From assembly GCA_011800805.1 (NCBI GenBank), contig MPNW01000035.1, forward strand, positions 336,003-400,002: a DNA stretch of 64,000 bases, read 5' to 3'. Positions 1 through 13,249 of the stretch are shown here, piece after piece. The notes beneath the pieces were generated by a model, which did no database searches, was not told the DNA's origin, and saw nothing but the letters and a program-made list of their open reading frames with translations. This stretch comes from Hirudo medicinalis (lineage: Eukaryota > Annelida > Clitellata > Hirudinida > Hirudinidae). Numbering within the stretch: position 1 is the stretch's first letter; each line of letters begins with the position of its first letter. The position numbers and the translations under genes were made by a program.

Positions 1-26
1 ATATTCAATTCAATAATTTACAACAG

Positions 27-3000
27 GCAGAGAAAATGTGCAGAGAAGGACTCCATGTTGGGAACTCAGACATGAAGTCCTTAGGTGACCCAAACTTAGG
101 TACCTCATAAATTAATGTGCTCATTTATCTAAACTTTGTGTTAATCTTAGACATTCACGCTTGTTTTAGGAGCCTATGTGTGCAAGTATCCAGATATTTT
201 GCCAGCGTGGATATCATGTAGAAGTTCAATCGGACACCTCGTTATATTTAAATTTATCAAGGTAATGTTAATTCTTTTTTACATATCTAAGAATTTTATA
301 CATATGCTGTAGGATATCCTAATAAGACTTTGTCACTCAGTTGCTTTAAGTTAAGTGTTTTAAAAGGGCAAAGTTAAGACCATGGTGGAAAACAAGACCG
401 GTGATGCACTTGAGCCGACACCTGGCTTCGACTGTCATGTTGCAAGAACTTCAATGCAGTCAGATGAATTCGAGTCGTCACAAGTAGGCCCCCTACATGT
501 TCCTTTGTTTTGAATTACATCCAAGATTTTGTTTGATTCAGGTTTATGTTTACGAGTACGACAACAACATGGATGTTCTCGAGAGGCCGAGACAGCTCCT
601 GCCATTTGCTCTGGTTGCTTTCAAATTTACTCCAAAGAAATTGGATTTTTCAAAGTTTTATAAAGCCAAGGTTATCAGAAAGAATGTTAACCTTCCGCCT
701 GTCTGGCCACAAACATTCTCTAAAGGAAACGATACGTAATATTCTTGATATTAACTTTTCAAGATTATGATTATTACAACAACATTGATTTCATCAAAAT
801 AATATTGATGTAGTCAACATTGAATATGTATGACAATATATTCTTTCTAATTTAGGGGACTTACAACTCAGCAGCAAGTTAATCTCAGGTTTGTTTTTTG
901 TTTCTCCTTGTATTGCTTTTGTTTGAAATTCATTGATTTTGTTTTCTTGAATAGTGAAGTGAAAATACCAGACCCACCAGCCATGATGTCTCCAAACCAT
1001 TCACTGGATATCCACCAGATGCGTCCGTACACGTTGTGGTCGGGATCCGTCATCATAAACAACAGGATCATCTGCACTGTTAACATGTATTCCGATCATT
1101 TTGTTGCCTGTCCATTCTACTTGTGAGTTGTATATGCTCTGACAAATGTTTGAGAATATGAAAACAAACTTTCACTGCAATTCAGGGGAGCTGATATCAA
1201 ACTCAATAGTGAATTCCAGACTGACAAACTATTTTCATATTTTTTCCTTGACAAATTGGATCAGTTAAACAAGGAGTTAACCATCTGGAACAACATCTGC
1301 TACACTTACGTCAAACTGAAGAGCACTGAAAACATGACTTCCAAGTTGTTGAAGATTGAAAAATACTTGCAAGATAAAGACTCTGTAAGTTGTGTTTCAA
1401 AACCATTCCTCACAATGTAACAAGCTTTGAAAAATTTGCTTAAGACACTCTTTTGTGTGGGGTTTTTGATTATATCATCATGAGCATGCAGTTAATATTT
1501 TCAATCTCTTGCTTGTTGCAGTGCAATGATAATATATCGAATAATGTTTCTTATATATGATATTTTTGTAGAGCCTTCTTTATTCTGTCGAGGATTCAGT
1601 AAAACTTCTTGTCGTTCCTAATTGTCGACAGGCAGAAAAATTAGGTCAGATGAATTTTTAAACTTGTTTATGTTGTTTATTTATGGCAATGTTATTGATA
1701 TTTTTAAAATTAATATAACATTTTAAATGTAAGTTAGGCAATCAAAAATGTCCAGTTATTTAAGTTCTTTTTCATTTATCCACCAGGTCTCGACGATCCC
1801 GATTATGTGCACGCCATATTTGTTTCCAACTGTCCAAATGTATATGCCACAAAATCTGGTATGAGTGTTAGACTTCCTGAAGTGATGTTAGTTCTTATGT
1901 TAAACTCATATGAATATCATCATCATCAGGTTACCAGAAGACATTGAAGCAAATCATCGAGGACGTCGGCAAGACCTTCCAACCACCCGTTGTAAACAAA
2001 TCCGACCCCCGACAAATGAAGAAGTTGTTGGCTTTGAGAGGAAGTTTAAACGTTTTGGATGGAATGACTCTGGCTAACGTTGATGAAGCGGTCGTCCAAT
2101 TCCACTGCTTAGATGGCGGCGGTCCTGCGACGAACGATCCCAGACTCGCTCAGCCTTCCATCGCTCATGGAATTCCGCAGTGTGACGTCATCGCGATAAG
2201 TCCTGATGTTAATAACAAAGTCCAAAGAGGTGAGGATTAATACTTTAGAATCTTTTAAACTTTGTTTACTTGGTATGCATTAATCTTTAATTTTTTTAAA
2301 CGCTTTGATTCTCCTCTACCACATTTATTAGCTTATCTTGGTTTTCATTTCAGAAGAAGCCAGCACTGTCTCACCCAATACCAAGAATTCATTGGAAAAA
2401 GTTGTTTCAGATTCAGACCAGATATCTGAAATAGAACAGAAGTTAGAACAGGATATCATAAAGTTGAAGCTTTCTCTGAAAACTCTGAGCATGCCATTCA
2501 TGAAACATAACTTGGAAGTTGTGGATGATGTTCCATTGAACGAAGATATCGGTGAAGCCAAAGAAAAGGATGAATGTGAACTGAGAACTGTTATTCACAA
2601 GGAGATGAGAGGCTCTTCACCTGAAAAACATGAAGCCACTGGTGGTGGAAATGTCGATGATAGGGCAGATGGATTGAAAGCATTGCAGGACTACAATGAT
2701 AATAGTTTTGATGCCAATGCTGGTGATCATCATTGTGTGGATAAAGAATTCATCAAAGAGGGCAAGAAGGATGATAATGATGCTGAAGATGAAGTAAGAG
2801 AGAAGCATGAGGATGAAGACGACGACGATGATGATGACATGGATGATGACCTGGCAGATCAAATTGTATTGAGGTGTCTGCAGCCTTCATTCATGTCTCC
2901 TCATGTTAAGTTGGATTCCCTGGGACATCTTCAAAGTAGTGACAATTTTCAAGAGATTGACAGAAAGACACATCCCAATGTTCATTACATTGATTTCCTG

Positions 3001-6000
3001 GGTCTGGAGAGTTTCCATGCGTCTACTGATTGCTTTGTGAAGATCAAAGAGGAGTTGAATATCAAGTCCGAACCTGTGGAACCCCTGGAAACCCTTCCAC
3101 GAGATAACGCGAAGTTGCTTAAACGTCAGTCGGAACATAGCTTGGAAAGTGGAGAAATTTTGACACCTTCTGAATTGAGTGGTGGAGGAAAAGATGATTT
3201 TGGGGATGTCGGTAATAGCTGCACGGAACACCAGGAAACCCTCGTCATTTCTGACGACGAGACCGAAGGGAGCTCCGTCATAATCGTCGACGATCTGTGC
3301 GTGATTCCTACACGAAGGTGCATTTTAAACTATCACTTCCGTTCGACATTAATTATCAGTTAATGGGATGTCTTCTTTTGTTGCAGGATGGTTGGTGTAA
3401 CATCAACCAGTGATGATGGTTGGTTATCTTTTGTGCACGAGTACACGCGTTTATTCAGTCTAATTGACTTTTTGTGAAATAGATGCAGATTTGCCATCCA
3501 TCATTTATGAATATGGAGATGATGGGCGATTAATTTATAGGAATATTTTGGTGAAGCTCCTTAATGATTCCAGATGTACTGAAGTCAAGGAGGGTATGTG
3601 AATGTTTGAGGATAGCTTAGTGATATCGAATGCTGAATTGGTGCTTTCTCTTCTAGATGAATTGCTGTCAAATAGACAAGATTCAGAATCAGCTTTGGAT
3701 GAAGACATTTTATTTGAAATTTTACAAAAGAGTTTTAAGCAGCAATACAAACATAACATCAGATGCTGCCAAAGTCATTAATTTCTTTTCAGTCTTGACA
3801 TCCAGACTCAACTAAAATTGTTTGTTAAAATTTAAGGGAGAATTTCAATTTCATCAAATTCTGAAGATGAGCAAGAGTGCAATAAAGACGATGGAGCCAC
3901 ATCATTCTCGAACAAACCTGGCCTCAGTCCAAGGAAAGTGGAAATTGGTTCCCCTTTGCCTGACTTAAAGGTTTTTTTACAAACATTGGTTTTGTCATGT
4001 GCTATTTGCTATAAAAATTAAGTATTAATTTACCTGGATTGTTGTATTTTTATTTAAAAAGAAGGTCTCTTTTTATACCACATTGATCAAAGTATGTTGC
4101 TATTTAAAGTATTATTGCTATTATTATTTTATTTTTTATTTTTATTACTATTGTTATTATTAGACTGCACCAAGAGATTCAAATTCTTTTAAGTAATAAT
4201 GCAACATTAGGTGATATTGCAGGAACAGTTCCTAAAAGATGCTTATCATCCATCACATGAGACAGGAATTAAGAGAAACAGAAGCTGGGAAGATTTTCTA
4301 TTGAAATTTCTCAGGTGAGAATCTCTTTCGCTTGAGTGTTGAGTGCTCTTATCGACTTTATGTTTGTTCATAAGCTTATCTGAGGACCACGACATAGAGA
4401 AGGACCACACCACAGTGTTTAGGAAGTGTGATGCTCGACTCTCTGACATCTTTCAGAAAAATTCTATGCCAAGATTTTTTAGACCTCTTTATGTCTACAA
4501 ATCTACCCTTGAGGAAATCCAAGAAACATTTGGAAGGTATCTTAGAATATTGTGCTGGGTTTCATGCAAATGCCTGGCTTTACAAGATTTTTGCACAAAT
4601 TAACTGATGTAATTGTTTAATGTAGTTTTGTTTGAGAACATTTTTTTAAACGACTTCATAATTTTCCATCAGTTTAGCAAATGAAATTGAAAATGAGCGA
4701 AATGATCAAGAAGAACCAGTATTCTCAAGTGGGGACATTCATTTCTTTGATGAAAGAAAAAAGTGTGTTGCGCTCATGGATGAATGGGTCTCCGAAAATA
4801 ATCCCACAAGTGACTCTTCGAATGAAGCAGGAGTGTGCAATCTGAGATGGTTCCAATGTTTAAATAAGGACTACAAATCAAAAGTTTGTGGTTGTTGAGG
4901 TCCAATCCAATTATTAAAGGTGTTACTTCTATATAAAGTACAATTTTAGGTTGTGCTGGATTCTGTGAAGAAAACTCACGATGGTAACTTGAAAACTGCT
5001 TCTCCATAAACTTGTTTTCCTCTGAATATACCGGGAGCTTCAAAATACGTCCACTTCCTTCATTGCTTTCTTCCTTATTTGCTTTGCTTCGAAAACTGAG
5101 TTCACAATTTTGTTAGAATTGTGATGTGTCTTTATTGCCTAAAAGAAGGATTGTTTGTGTTTATCACAAATTGTTTAGTCAATATTTCATTTGGAACAGA
5201 AAAGTCTCCTGTATCTTTATTTGGTTGTTGGCTTTTCATAAACTCCTTTGATTTGCTTTTGTTAAATCATGTTTTGGCTTTGTCTAATTACTAAAAATTT
5301 ATAAATTTGTCAGATTGTATGGCCTCTCATTTTTTCCTCAGCAGCATGGAGGATGAGGTTTCTATAAGGTATGATGAAATTTGCATTTATTTGTAAGTGA
5401 CCTATAAGTTTACTTTGAGTCTAGGTATGTCCATCTCAGTTCACTAAAGTTGGGGAGTCCTTAACTTAATTTTACTTGATAATACCATTAATTAATTTTT
5501 CATGCATTAATTAGGAAATTAATTAAGCATTAGAATTTCTAATAGAAATTAATAGATTGGGAGGGTGAGTTCTTCAAGAGTGGTTTGAGGAGGTTGCAGA
5601 ATGTTTAGTAGGCACCTTAAGCTTGATTTGAACTTAGTTTAGGGGTGATGTATAAAAACATCAGTGAGGAGTATAAAATCATATTGAATATTGTAAGGCA
5701 TCCAACAAAGTGATGGTCTTAAAAAAATGTTGATGTATGTATGTTATTGTGGGAAAAGGTTGAGGATTCTGGACCTGTTGAGATGCTAATAAGCTCTATT
5801 TAATGTCCTGGATACACTTGGCATGCATGTCAGCTTGCACGCAGCAGTGAATCGTGTTTGCAACCGAGCTTGCACCAATGCAAGAGACACCTAGGGAGCA
5901 CAGCAAATGGTTGGCCTAAAAACTAGCTAAGATTTATGTCCACATGAATACAAATACATTTAAAAGAGGGGCTATGTTTCTCAAAGATGATTTCTTTGTG

Positions 6001-9000
6001 TTTAAATCTTGTCTTGTTAGTGGGATTCCTTTTCTGGAAGATGTTGAAGAAAAGAGCCCTAGTTCAGAAGAAGTGGATGAAAGATGCACATACTCAATTT
6101 CCAGAGAAGATGAGCTTATGAGCTGGCCCAAGAACTTGCACATTCTTGATCCCATACCTAAGAATTGCTGTTAGAAGTGATTGTTAAATAATAGTAAATT
6201 ATAATATTATTCTGTAACATTCTTTATTCATTCACAAAATTTACAGCAATTCAAAGGAAAGTATTTAAGGGAGCAACTCGGATCCTAAGTCTAAGGATAT
6301 GTACTGCCAAAGATCCTCGTTTAGCTCGAACCATTAACTCTGATTCTATTTATTGGTCACTCATAAACAGACCTCACAGTGACATGGAATTTGATATTAT
6401 TGATACAGATACCTCATTTTTACCTGAACTTGAGAATGTGATTGTTACAATATATTCAGATAGTACACCTTCAAATGGTTATGACAATTCTCAAAGCAAA
6501 CTTGATGAAATGAATGTAGCTCATTATGATTTCAAAGCAACTTTAGAGCTTTCCATGATTGAAAAAATAACAAAGGTCAATGAGCAACAAGATTTGAGAA
6601 CTCATATGGTAAACCAAGATTATCTGTGTGATCCAATATATTTGAGACCAGAATCTACTTCTGATATTCTGGAAAATAGGAGGATTGGAAACAGTCACAC
6701 AGAAAATTTTATGGCTGGAAAATATGTGGACATTTATGAGGTCAAGGAATATCTTCCTGATATTTTGAGAAATAAAGAATGTAAAGAAAATATTCTAGAG
6801 ATTGAAGGAAATACAACTGAGAATTATTCAATAGCTTTTACTTCATCTGAATCCAATGGAATGCACAATGCAGAAGCAAAGGCTTTGGTTTGGTCTGCAG
6901 AAATGAATGAATATTCATCTTCAAAACTATTCCAAACAAAAAAAAATAAGAGAAGTTTTGAGAATGAATTTGAGGTGTGTAAAAAACTAAGGATTTCAAA
7001 GGATGCTGAAACCTATATTGAAGGAGAAAAGTCATGCAAAATAAGGAATCTTGGCCACGATGACAGATATTGCAGCAAGCAGTCGAAATGTAACCAGTGT
7101 TTAAAACGCACAAATACAAACAAATTCAAGAGTCCCATAAATTACACACATGTCTGTAAATCATGCAAGAAGTTTTTCATTAAAAAGTATTTGAAGTGTC
7201 ACAGATCCATATCTCAGCATGCTGCAGAAAACAAAGATAGCTTTTTAATTAATGCATTTTTTTCATTGATGTGCTTTAGACATCTTCAGAGGAAGTGCCC
7301 CAATGATTCAAAAAATAGCTCAAAATTTCTTGCTTATTTCAAAAATGTACCTTCAGAAGGAAAGATGTTAACCCATAGAAATTACATTCAACTTGAGAAA
7401 ACAGTCGGAAATGTGGCAAAACATGTCCAAAAGAGTAATAGGCTTCATCATACCATGTTTCTCTCAGCTCTGGCCCTTAACTATCATTCACAGAATGTTA
7501 GAGTTAAGTCCAGAGACACAAGTAATCAATTAAAGCAAGAAAATGAAAATATCAATAAAGTTGTTCAGTCTTGCCTAAATGATTTCAGCAGTGAAATGGA
7601 TGTGTTGTTGAGTGATTTAAATTGCATATCTCAAGTACCAACAAGGCAAATAGTTTGTGAGGGGAAGGCATCCCTTTTTAATCATTTTTTAAATCTTTCC
7701 AATTATAGTAAAGATTTTGAACCAATAAAACCTTTAAAGAGAACATTCTGTAAAATATTAAGTTCAACAGAAAAAATAGTTCAAACTCAGGAAAAGGCAA
7801 GGAAACCGGATGAGATACCAGCTGCAAATCGAAAGTGTGAAAATTCTTGGAAGCAGATAAAAATGAATAGGCATGGATGCAGCAGTTCAGAAACAAAAAT
7901 TAATAAATCAAAGAGCATAAAATTGACCGCTACTGGTGGAAAATTAATTCACTCAAGATCTACTTCCTCATACTTGCCTGATTTCTTGAAAATACGAAGT
8001 AGAACGGTTTCTACTGGTTCACCGTTGTGCAGGGTTTCTTCATCTGATGAAATTGTTTCTAATCCTTCTGAAAGTTCTGCATCTAATTCATGTCAGGATC
8101 TCTTAATTTGTTCGACCTCATCAGAGGTTCAAAGTGAAGCATTTGAACGCAAGAATAATATTTTAACAACCACAAATAATTACCAAAATAAAGCTTGCGT
8201 TCCCTCTGACGTTGAAGTTCAGCAAATGGTCGAAAGTCAAAGTGGAATCAGCTCTGATAAGAATGCAATCTCCAATAAAAATACTTCAAATGAAACCAAT
8301 TACCAATACAGCCTGCTGAACATTTGTGGGCCTCCACTTCAAAATTATCAGACCATGTTTCAAGCCCAACCACTCAGGCCTGTGTTGCAATATCCTTGGA
8401 GCAATGTTGTATTAAGTGTTCATGGCCCACCCCCAATGCTAGGAATGACCTATCCCATACCTCAAGCCTTACCTCTGTGTAATAACTTTATTTCCCCTAT
8501 TCCACCCCCATTGCCCATGCATGGATTTTATTCAATTCCTCCTCCATTTTGTTTTATCTTCCTCCACCTATAGCAAGACCTTGTGTGGCCAATGTAGCCC
8601 CACCATCTCTTGACTTAAAGATAATCGATAAGTCACAGCATGCACAAAGACAACCCACTCACCCACAGAGATGTGAGAAGGGCTCGTTTGGCACTCAGAG
8701 CAAACGAATTTATGTATTCAATAAAGATAGATCATTAACTCACAACATTGAGGTGGGGTTCACTTGTGTTTTTATTAAATGTTTTAAAGTAGATTAGAAG
8801 TAATGATCATCTACCCAAATTTCAGAAATTTCTCCAATTTAAGGGAGCATTAATATTTGATCCCTATAACATTGTGATGCTGAGAAATATTCCAAACATT
8901 CAGTGTTTTATACTAGTACATTTTCAAGATTTGGATAAATTGGACAAAATACCAAACATACTGCAGCTTAAAAAGGATTTGAGAGTCCAGTTTGTGGCAT

Positions 9001-9890
9001 ACAAAGATGTGAATGATGTGAAATATCAGAGATTTCAAATGATATTTCCTAAAGGTGGTATGCTCGTAATTGAGGAAGACACATTTCTTGCATTGGAAAC
9101 AGGTTTGTTGCTGAGTGTGCTTACAAATTATGTAATTACAATTACATGTGCATTCAAAGGTATATTTCAAAGTATATGTAAATCTCTCAAAAGGCAAATG
9201 AGTGAAAATGCCAAGCCATGGAGGTTAATATTTGACAGAGCAATAAAAGGAATCCTCGAAGATTTGAGGTTAGTAAATTTATTCATATATTTATTTTTTA
9301 CAATTATTTCTAAACATAAACATATTGAATAATTGATGAATGTAGCTCTGGAGCTAGAGAAGGGCAGCATTATAAAGGGTTGCTAGATTTTATGAAAGAA
9401 TTTGAAGAAGCAGGTCTCATCCACATACCTACAGATTCTGAAAAGAGTTTAAAGCCTCAGAAGATGGAGAGATATCTTGAAATTTGTCTTAATTTGCAAT
9501 CTTCACATTGTTCCAAGTTCAGGCATTTTCTTTTCCTCACAGGTAAATTCTTTAAAAATGTTCTAAAACCAGTTGTCCAAGATTTCTTAAAAAGGCTTAA
9601 TGAAATGTTCAAGAAAAAGTTATTAGGAGTGAAGATTCGTTAAAGTTCACAAGCAGGGGCATTGACATTCTAACAATTTCTGCATTTGCAAAAGGGTTCC
9701 TCTCTATGTCCATCAAAAACACGAAAGTTCCCAATCCAGGTGAACATTTAGTCTTAAAATATATCATTAATAAAAATATTAACAAAGGAACCTTGTATCA
9801 TTTGAAGTAAAACAAGAAACAGGAAGTCATGCAAAGTTCATCGATGCAGTTCTATCTTCAGCTGCTAGGCCTTGTATTATTTCATTCTGA
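27..9890 (+). CDS. TASOR: TASOR-like protein (HUSH complex scaffold), 5'-partial, multi-exon
   Basis: Homologue of TASOR/FAM208, the scaffold of the HUSH complex, which silences retroelements and intronless DNA in the nucleus. Exons that join in frame: 27-99, 170-261, 367-483, 542-735, 856-889, 955-1122, 1186-1384, 1572-1644, 1787-1858, 1930-2229, 2354-3317, then smaller exons to about 4.9 kb, a very large exon from about 6246 to 8570 or beyond, and C-terminal exons about 8840-9101, 9160-9268, 9346-9541 and 9650-9740. The first exons encode the DUF3715 pseudo-PARP region (HVGNSDMKSLG, AYVCKYPDIL, LEPTPGFDCHV, YVYEYDNNMDVLERPR). A SPOC-like region follows (LWSGSVIINNRIICTVNMYS). The middle is low-complexity, with an acidic Asp run near 2820. 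The end resembles the TASOR C-terminal alpha/beta domains (VQFVAYKDVNDVKYQ, FPKGGMLVIEEDTF, SKFRHFLFLT). The N-terminus lies left of the window. The frame shifts near 8550. Exons between 3.3 and 6.2 kb and the exact stop are uncertain. TEX15 shares DUF3715, but the C-terminus favours TASOR. Confidence 0.85.
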
Positions 9891-9999
9891 CAGTTTTATT
9901 TCAATTGTTATGCCATAAATTATTACAGTTTGTACATTATAATCAAATCTGTAAAGTCATTTGTAAAATTCATATATTTTGAGTTTTTAGACATTCTAA

Positions 10000-10690
10000 C
10001 TGTGATTTGTTTGCAATCTGCAATTCTGAAAACCCAATGAGTCACTTCTAAAAAGTGTGAAAATGTATGATTCCACTGACATTTCTTGAATAACTAGGAC
10101 AACCGGCCTCGCTGGTTGAAATCTTGCAACTGTTGGAGCTAAAATTTAGGTAAACCCGCGAACATAATCGAACTGAAATGTTATAGGATACCCTCAGGCA
10201 ATGGAGAAAATTTCAGAAGCTGAGTAACGCTAATATACAGGTCTTTTATTCATTGTCGAGCTCTAACGCGTTCACAATCGATAATGAAATGAATATTCTT
10301 CGAGAACGAGAGAATTCAAATCAAATGCTTAAATTAGAACAAAATATTCCATGATATTACCAAATCATACAAAGTTCTGTGAGGAAAGTGTGCCAAAGAA
10401 AGATGTCTGGTCTTTCATCTCAGAAATACAACAATTGTCTGCTTAATATGGCATCCATAAAGATGATTTTACAGGACTCAGTCAATAATGCTAATAATAA
10501 TAAAGCTTGACATGGGCATTGTGTTACATTGAACATTGTGTTTATTGTATATATTACAAATATGTAGTTGATAAATAATACACTTGAATTCCATATGAAA
10601 AACTTGATAAATATAGGTTCAGAATTATTATTAGTTATTGTAAGCAGATGCTCAGTCATGCTATCATTATTGTTGAATGGACCTAATGAA
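10000..10690. other. Intergenic spacer with possible short exons
   Basis: The gap between the TASOR 3' end and RAB18 holds no recognisable gene. A stretch at about 10190-10350 on the + strand reads openly as a charged, helix-prone peptide (DTLRQWRKFQKL, ILRERENSNQ) after an AG and stops just before a second short open stretch. It could be an unrecognised exon or chance. No RNA gene or repeat is apparent. Confidence 0.3.
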
Positions 10691-10691
10691 A

Positions 10692-12255
10692 CTAAAGTGA
10701 ACAGTATCCTGAACATGCACCATTTCCCCCAAGTCCTCCAGATGGACTCAAGGAAAAGCCTTTGTGGTCAGTCTCCCAGAGTCCAGGAGTTTGTATTATC
10801 TAGAAATAAAATAATCAAATGTTAAGCAATAAAAAAATTTATTGGCACTTAAGAAAATCTGATGAATTATTCACAATTTTAAATTTAACCTTCTCCACCA
10901 GCTCTTCAAAAGCACACTGAACACCCTCCTTCGTTTTTGCACTGGCCTCGATGAACAGCATGTGATGCTTCCTGGCAAACTTTAGGCCTTCATCTCTGCT
11001 CACCTCTCTTTTTTCCTGCAAATTTTTTACATTTTACCATTTTTCAACACGGTTTTCAAAATTATTCTCTTGCAATTGTTATATTCCCAGTCATCACCTT
11101 ATCGATTTTGTTGCCAACCAGCATTTTGACGATTTCATGCTTAGTGGAGTACGTTTCAAGCTCTGACAGCCAGTTCTCCAGTTTTGAAAAGGAATTTTTG
11201 TTGCTGATGTCATAAACTTAAACAAGATATAGATGTTATTTTTCAGAAATGCATTTAATCAACTATTTCAACAGCTAACAAACATTATATACTAAATAAT
11301 ATATTATTGTATTCAAACACCACATAAAGCATTATTTAATTAGGAAATAAATATCAACAAATTATAAGAATTTAGCCAAAATGTTTTTAAAATCCTGCCA
11401 ACCTAAAATGCACCCTTGTGCACCTCTGTAATAACTTGGAGTTAAAGTTCGAAATCTCTCTTGCCCAGCAGTATCCTAAAAAATTAAACGACGCTTAATG
11501 AATTGGCTTCCCAGCTAAATAACACATATCCATTTCTCACCCAAATTGCTAACTTTGCTTTGTTACCATCTACTGTAATTGTTCTGACTTTGAAGTCAAC
11601 ACCTAAAAAGTTATTAGAATTACAGCAATTTAATTAATTAATAATAATAGTAATAATAATAATAAGTGAATTTATATAATGCCTTAAGCGCAAGTATCAG
11701 GGGCTCGTAGACCATTCACCTCCCAGAGGCACTTTGTGGTGGTGCAAGCTGGATTGTGAACACGACATGACATGACTGTTGATTTTACCATCACGTACAG
11801 AAATGCAAACCCTGAGTCAACTTGCACCCCAAATTGATTTAATTTCAATTTTACTTAAAGTTACTAAAATTGATGAAAATAAAGAATGCTCAAAATTTCT
11901 GACTACCTATTGTTGCAGCTTGATCAGGATCAAAAGTGTTTTCACAAAATCTCAACAAAAGGCTGAAATCAGTCAACATTATTTTGTAGGTAACATCTGC
12001 TAATGAATATTAAACCTATACTTATTTAATATTTTGTCAATGAATGACACAACTTTATCTCAAATTGTGAAGCAAATATACTTCACATATAATTGTAAAT
12101 GACAAAATATAATTAAACCTAAGTGCATTAAATAAGCTATCACTTGTCTGACGTCACATTTCACCATTTCAGGAAAACTCTTACCTAGACTTTCCAACTC
12201 CACTTTCACCAATTATCAAAATTTTGAGGGTTGTTAATATGTCACCTTCCTCCAT
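10692..12255 (-). CDS. RAB18: Ras-related small GTPase Rab-18
   Basis: Complete seven-exon gene (12185-12255, 11907-11962, 11541-11602, 11403-11475, 11098-11216, 10890-11015, 10692-10799; 615 bp, 204 aa), with all junctions in frame. Rab18 is a membrane-associated GTPase of the ER and lipid droplets. The P-loop is GESGVGKSS, switch I follows [16 protein letters not shown], switch II is [19 protein letters not shown], the base-recognition motif is GNKID, and the G5 motif is [21 protein letters not shown] is diagnostic of Rab18 rather than Rab1 or Rab8. The C-terminus is ACSGYCSL, keeping two cysteines for prenylation, but only two residues follow the last cysteine, unlike the usual CaaX end of Rab18. 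Start: [19 protein letters not shown], the normal Rab18 N-terminus. The second intron (11603-11906) is almost filled by a SINE. Confidence 0.96.
11641..11850 (-). repeat. tRNA-derived SINE with (TTA)n tail, inside a RAB18 intron
   Basis: Read on the minus strand, a Pol III A-box-like sequence (complement of ccctgagtcaac at 11811-11822) and a B-box-like sequence (complement of ggattgtgaacac at 11751-11763) form a tRNA-like head. A body follows, then a 3' end rich in GCGCTTAAGGCATTATATAAAT and a (TTATTA)n tail at 11641-11665. This is the architecture of SINEs that share a LINE-type 3' end. A related head lies at 40645-40745, and related 3' ends lie near 13950 and 22990. Direction: minus, the same as the host gene. 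Confidence 0.7.
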
Positions 12256-12769
12256 TTCCAAAGATTGTCTAATTAATGCGCAGAAAGAAATATATCGGAG
12301 CTACCGGTCGTGCTTCTACGCATCTGTTTACATTAAGATCTCAGGACCTTCATAGAAGAAACGTTAATTAGGGGTTGCTATTTTCAGCAATTTCTCATGC
12401 TAATAAAAAAAATTAATTGCATTTAATAAATGTCATTTATTTATGTAATAAGTTTCAAGATAGGGGATAGGCCACATAAAATTTTAATTACATTTTAAAA
12501 AACCAGGCAACGGCCTAAGCCCTGTTTTGATTGCAACATAGTTCAAATTACATTTTATCCAAATTTTGACTTATTGTTTTATTTAACTTTTATTTAGAAA
12601 TAATTTTACACTGGCATCAGTGACGAAGTGATATATGTCACTGGCACCACTAATACAGTTGCGATTGCTAGTATCCGTCAAAGTTAACTTAACTTAACAG
12701 ATTATAATAGTATATATTATAGTAATATAAACAAAAATTAATGATGGTCCTTAAGGATTATCGTCTGTT

Positions 12770-13245
12770 TGTAGGACCCACTTCTCCTTAACTTCTTATT
12801 TAATAGCCTTCAGACTCTAATACAATCTTAAATTCTTCCAAAGTGCTGACCTCCAAGGTCCTAAGTTTGTTCCAGTTGTCAACAAACCTAGCGCTAAAGA
12901 ATCTACTACCAAAGTTCCCTGCTGGTCTCTTAAACAGCTTGTACTGATGTCCCCTTGTTCTTGCATCTCTAGCTGCCTCAAAGAAATTTCCTGGATCCAT
13001 ATCTACTTTGCCAGTGATTATTTTATATGTTTCTATGAGGTCTCCCTAGTGCGCCTCTTTTCTAATGTAGTTATTCTTGTATTTCTTAACCTCTCCTCAT
13101 AGCTCAGATCTCTAAATTCTCTTACCATTTTTGTAGCTCTTCTCTGCATTTTTTCTAGAGCTTCAATGTCCTTTTTGAGGTATGGATTCCATGCAGGTGC
13201 ACAGATTCCAGATGAGGTCTCACTAGTGACTTATTGATCAGTTGA
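12770..13245 (-). pseudogene. 3' remnant of a non-LTR retrotransposon (CR1/jockey-like reverse transcriptase C-terminus)
   Basis: The minus strand encodes, across at least two frame breaks, the tail of a LINE reverse transcriptase: YLKKDIEALEKMQRRAT, MVREFRDLSYEERL, then TRGHQYKLFKRPAGN, FFSARFVDNWNKL and a stop at 12800. These are the conserved thumb and C-terminal motifs of CR1/jockey-type ORF2 proteins. Past the stop is a short untranslated stretch ending in TTAAGTTAAGTTAAC-type short repeats near 12690, as expected of a LINE 3' end. Frameshifts near 13215 and 13050 show it is dead. Confidence 0.8.
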
Positions 13246-13249
13246 AAGC

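Noticed and set aside
2617..3231. Minus-strand open frames across the acidic TASOR exon
   Set aside because: They mirror the GA-rich sense exon and give an Ile/Val-rich translation without a start context or homology.
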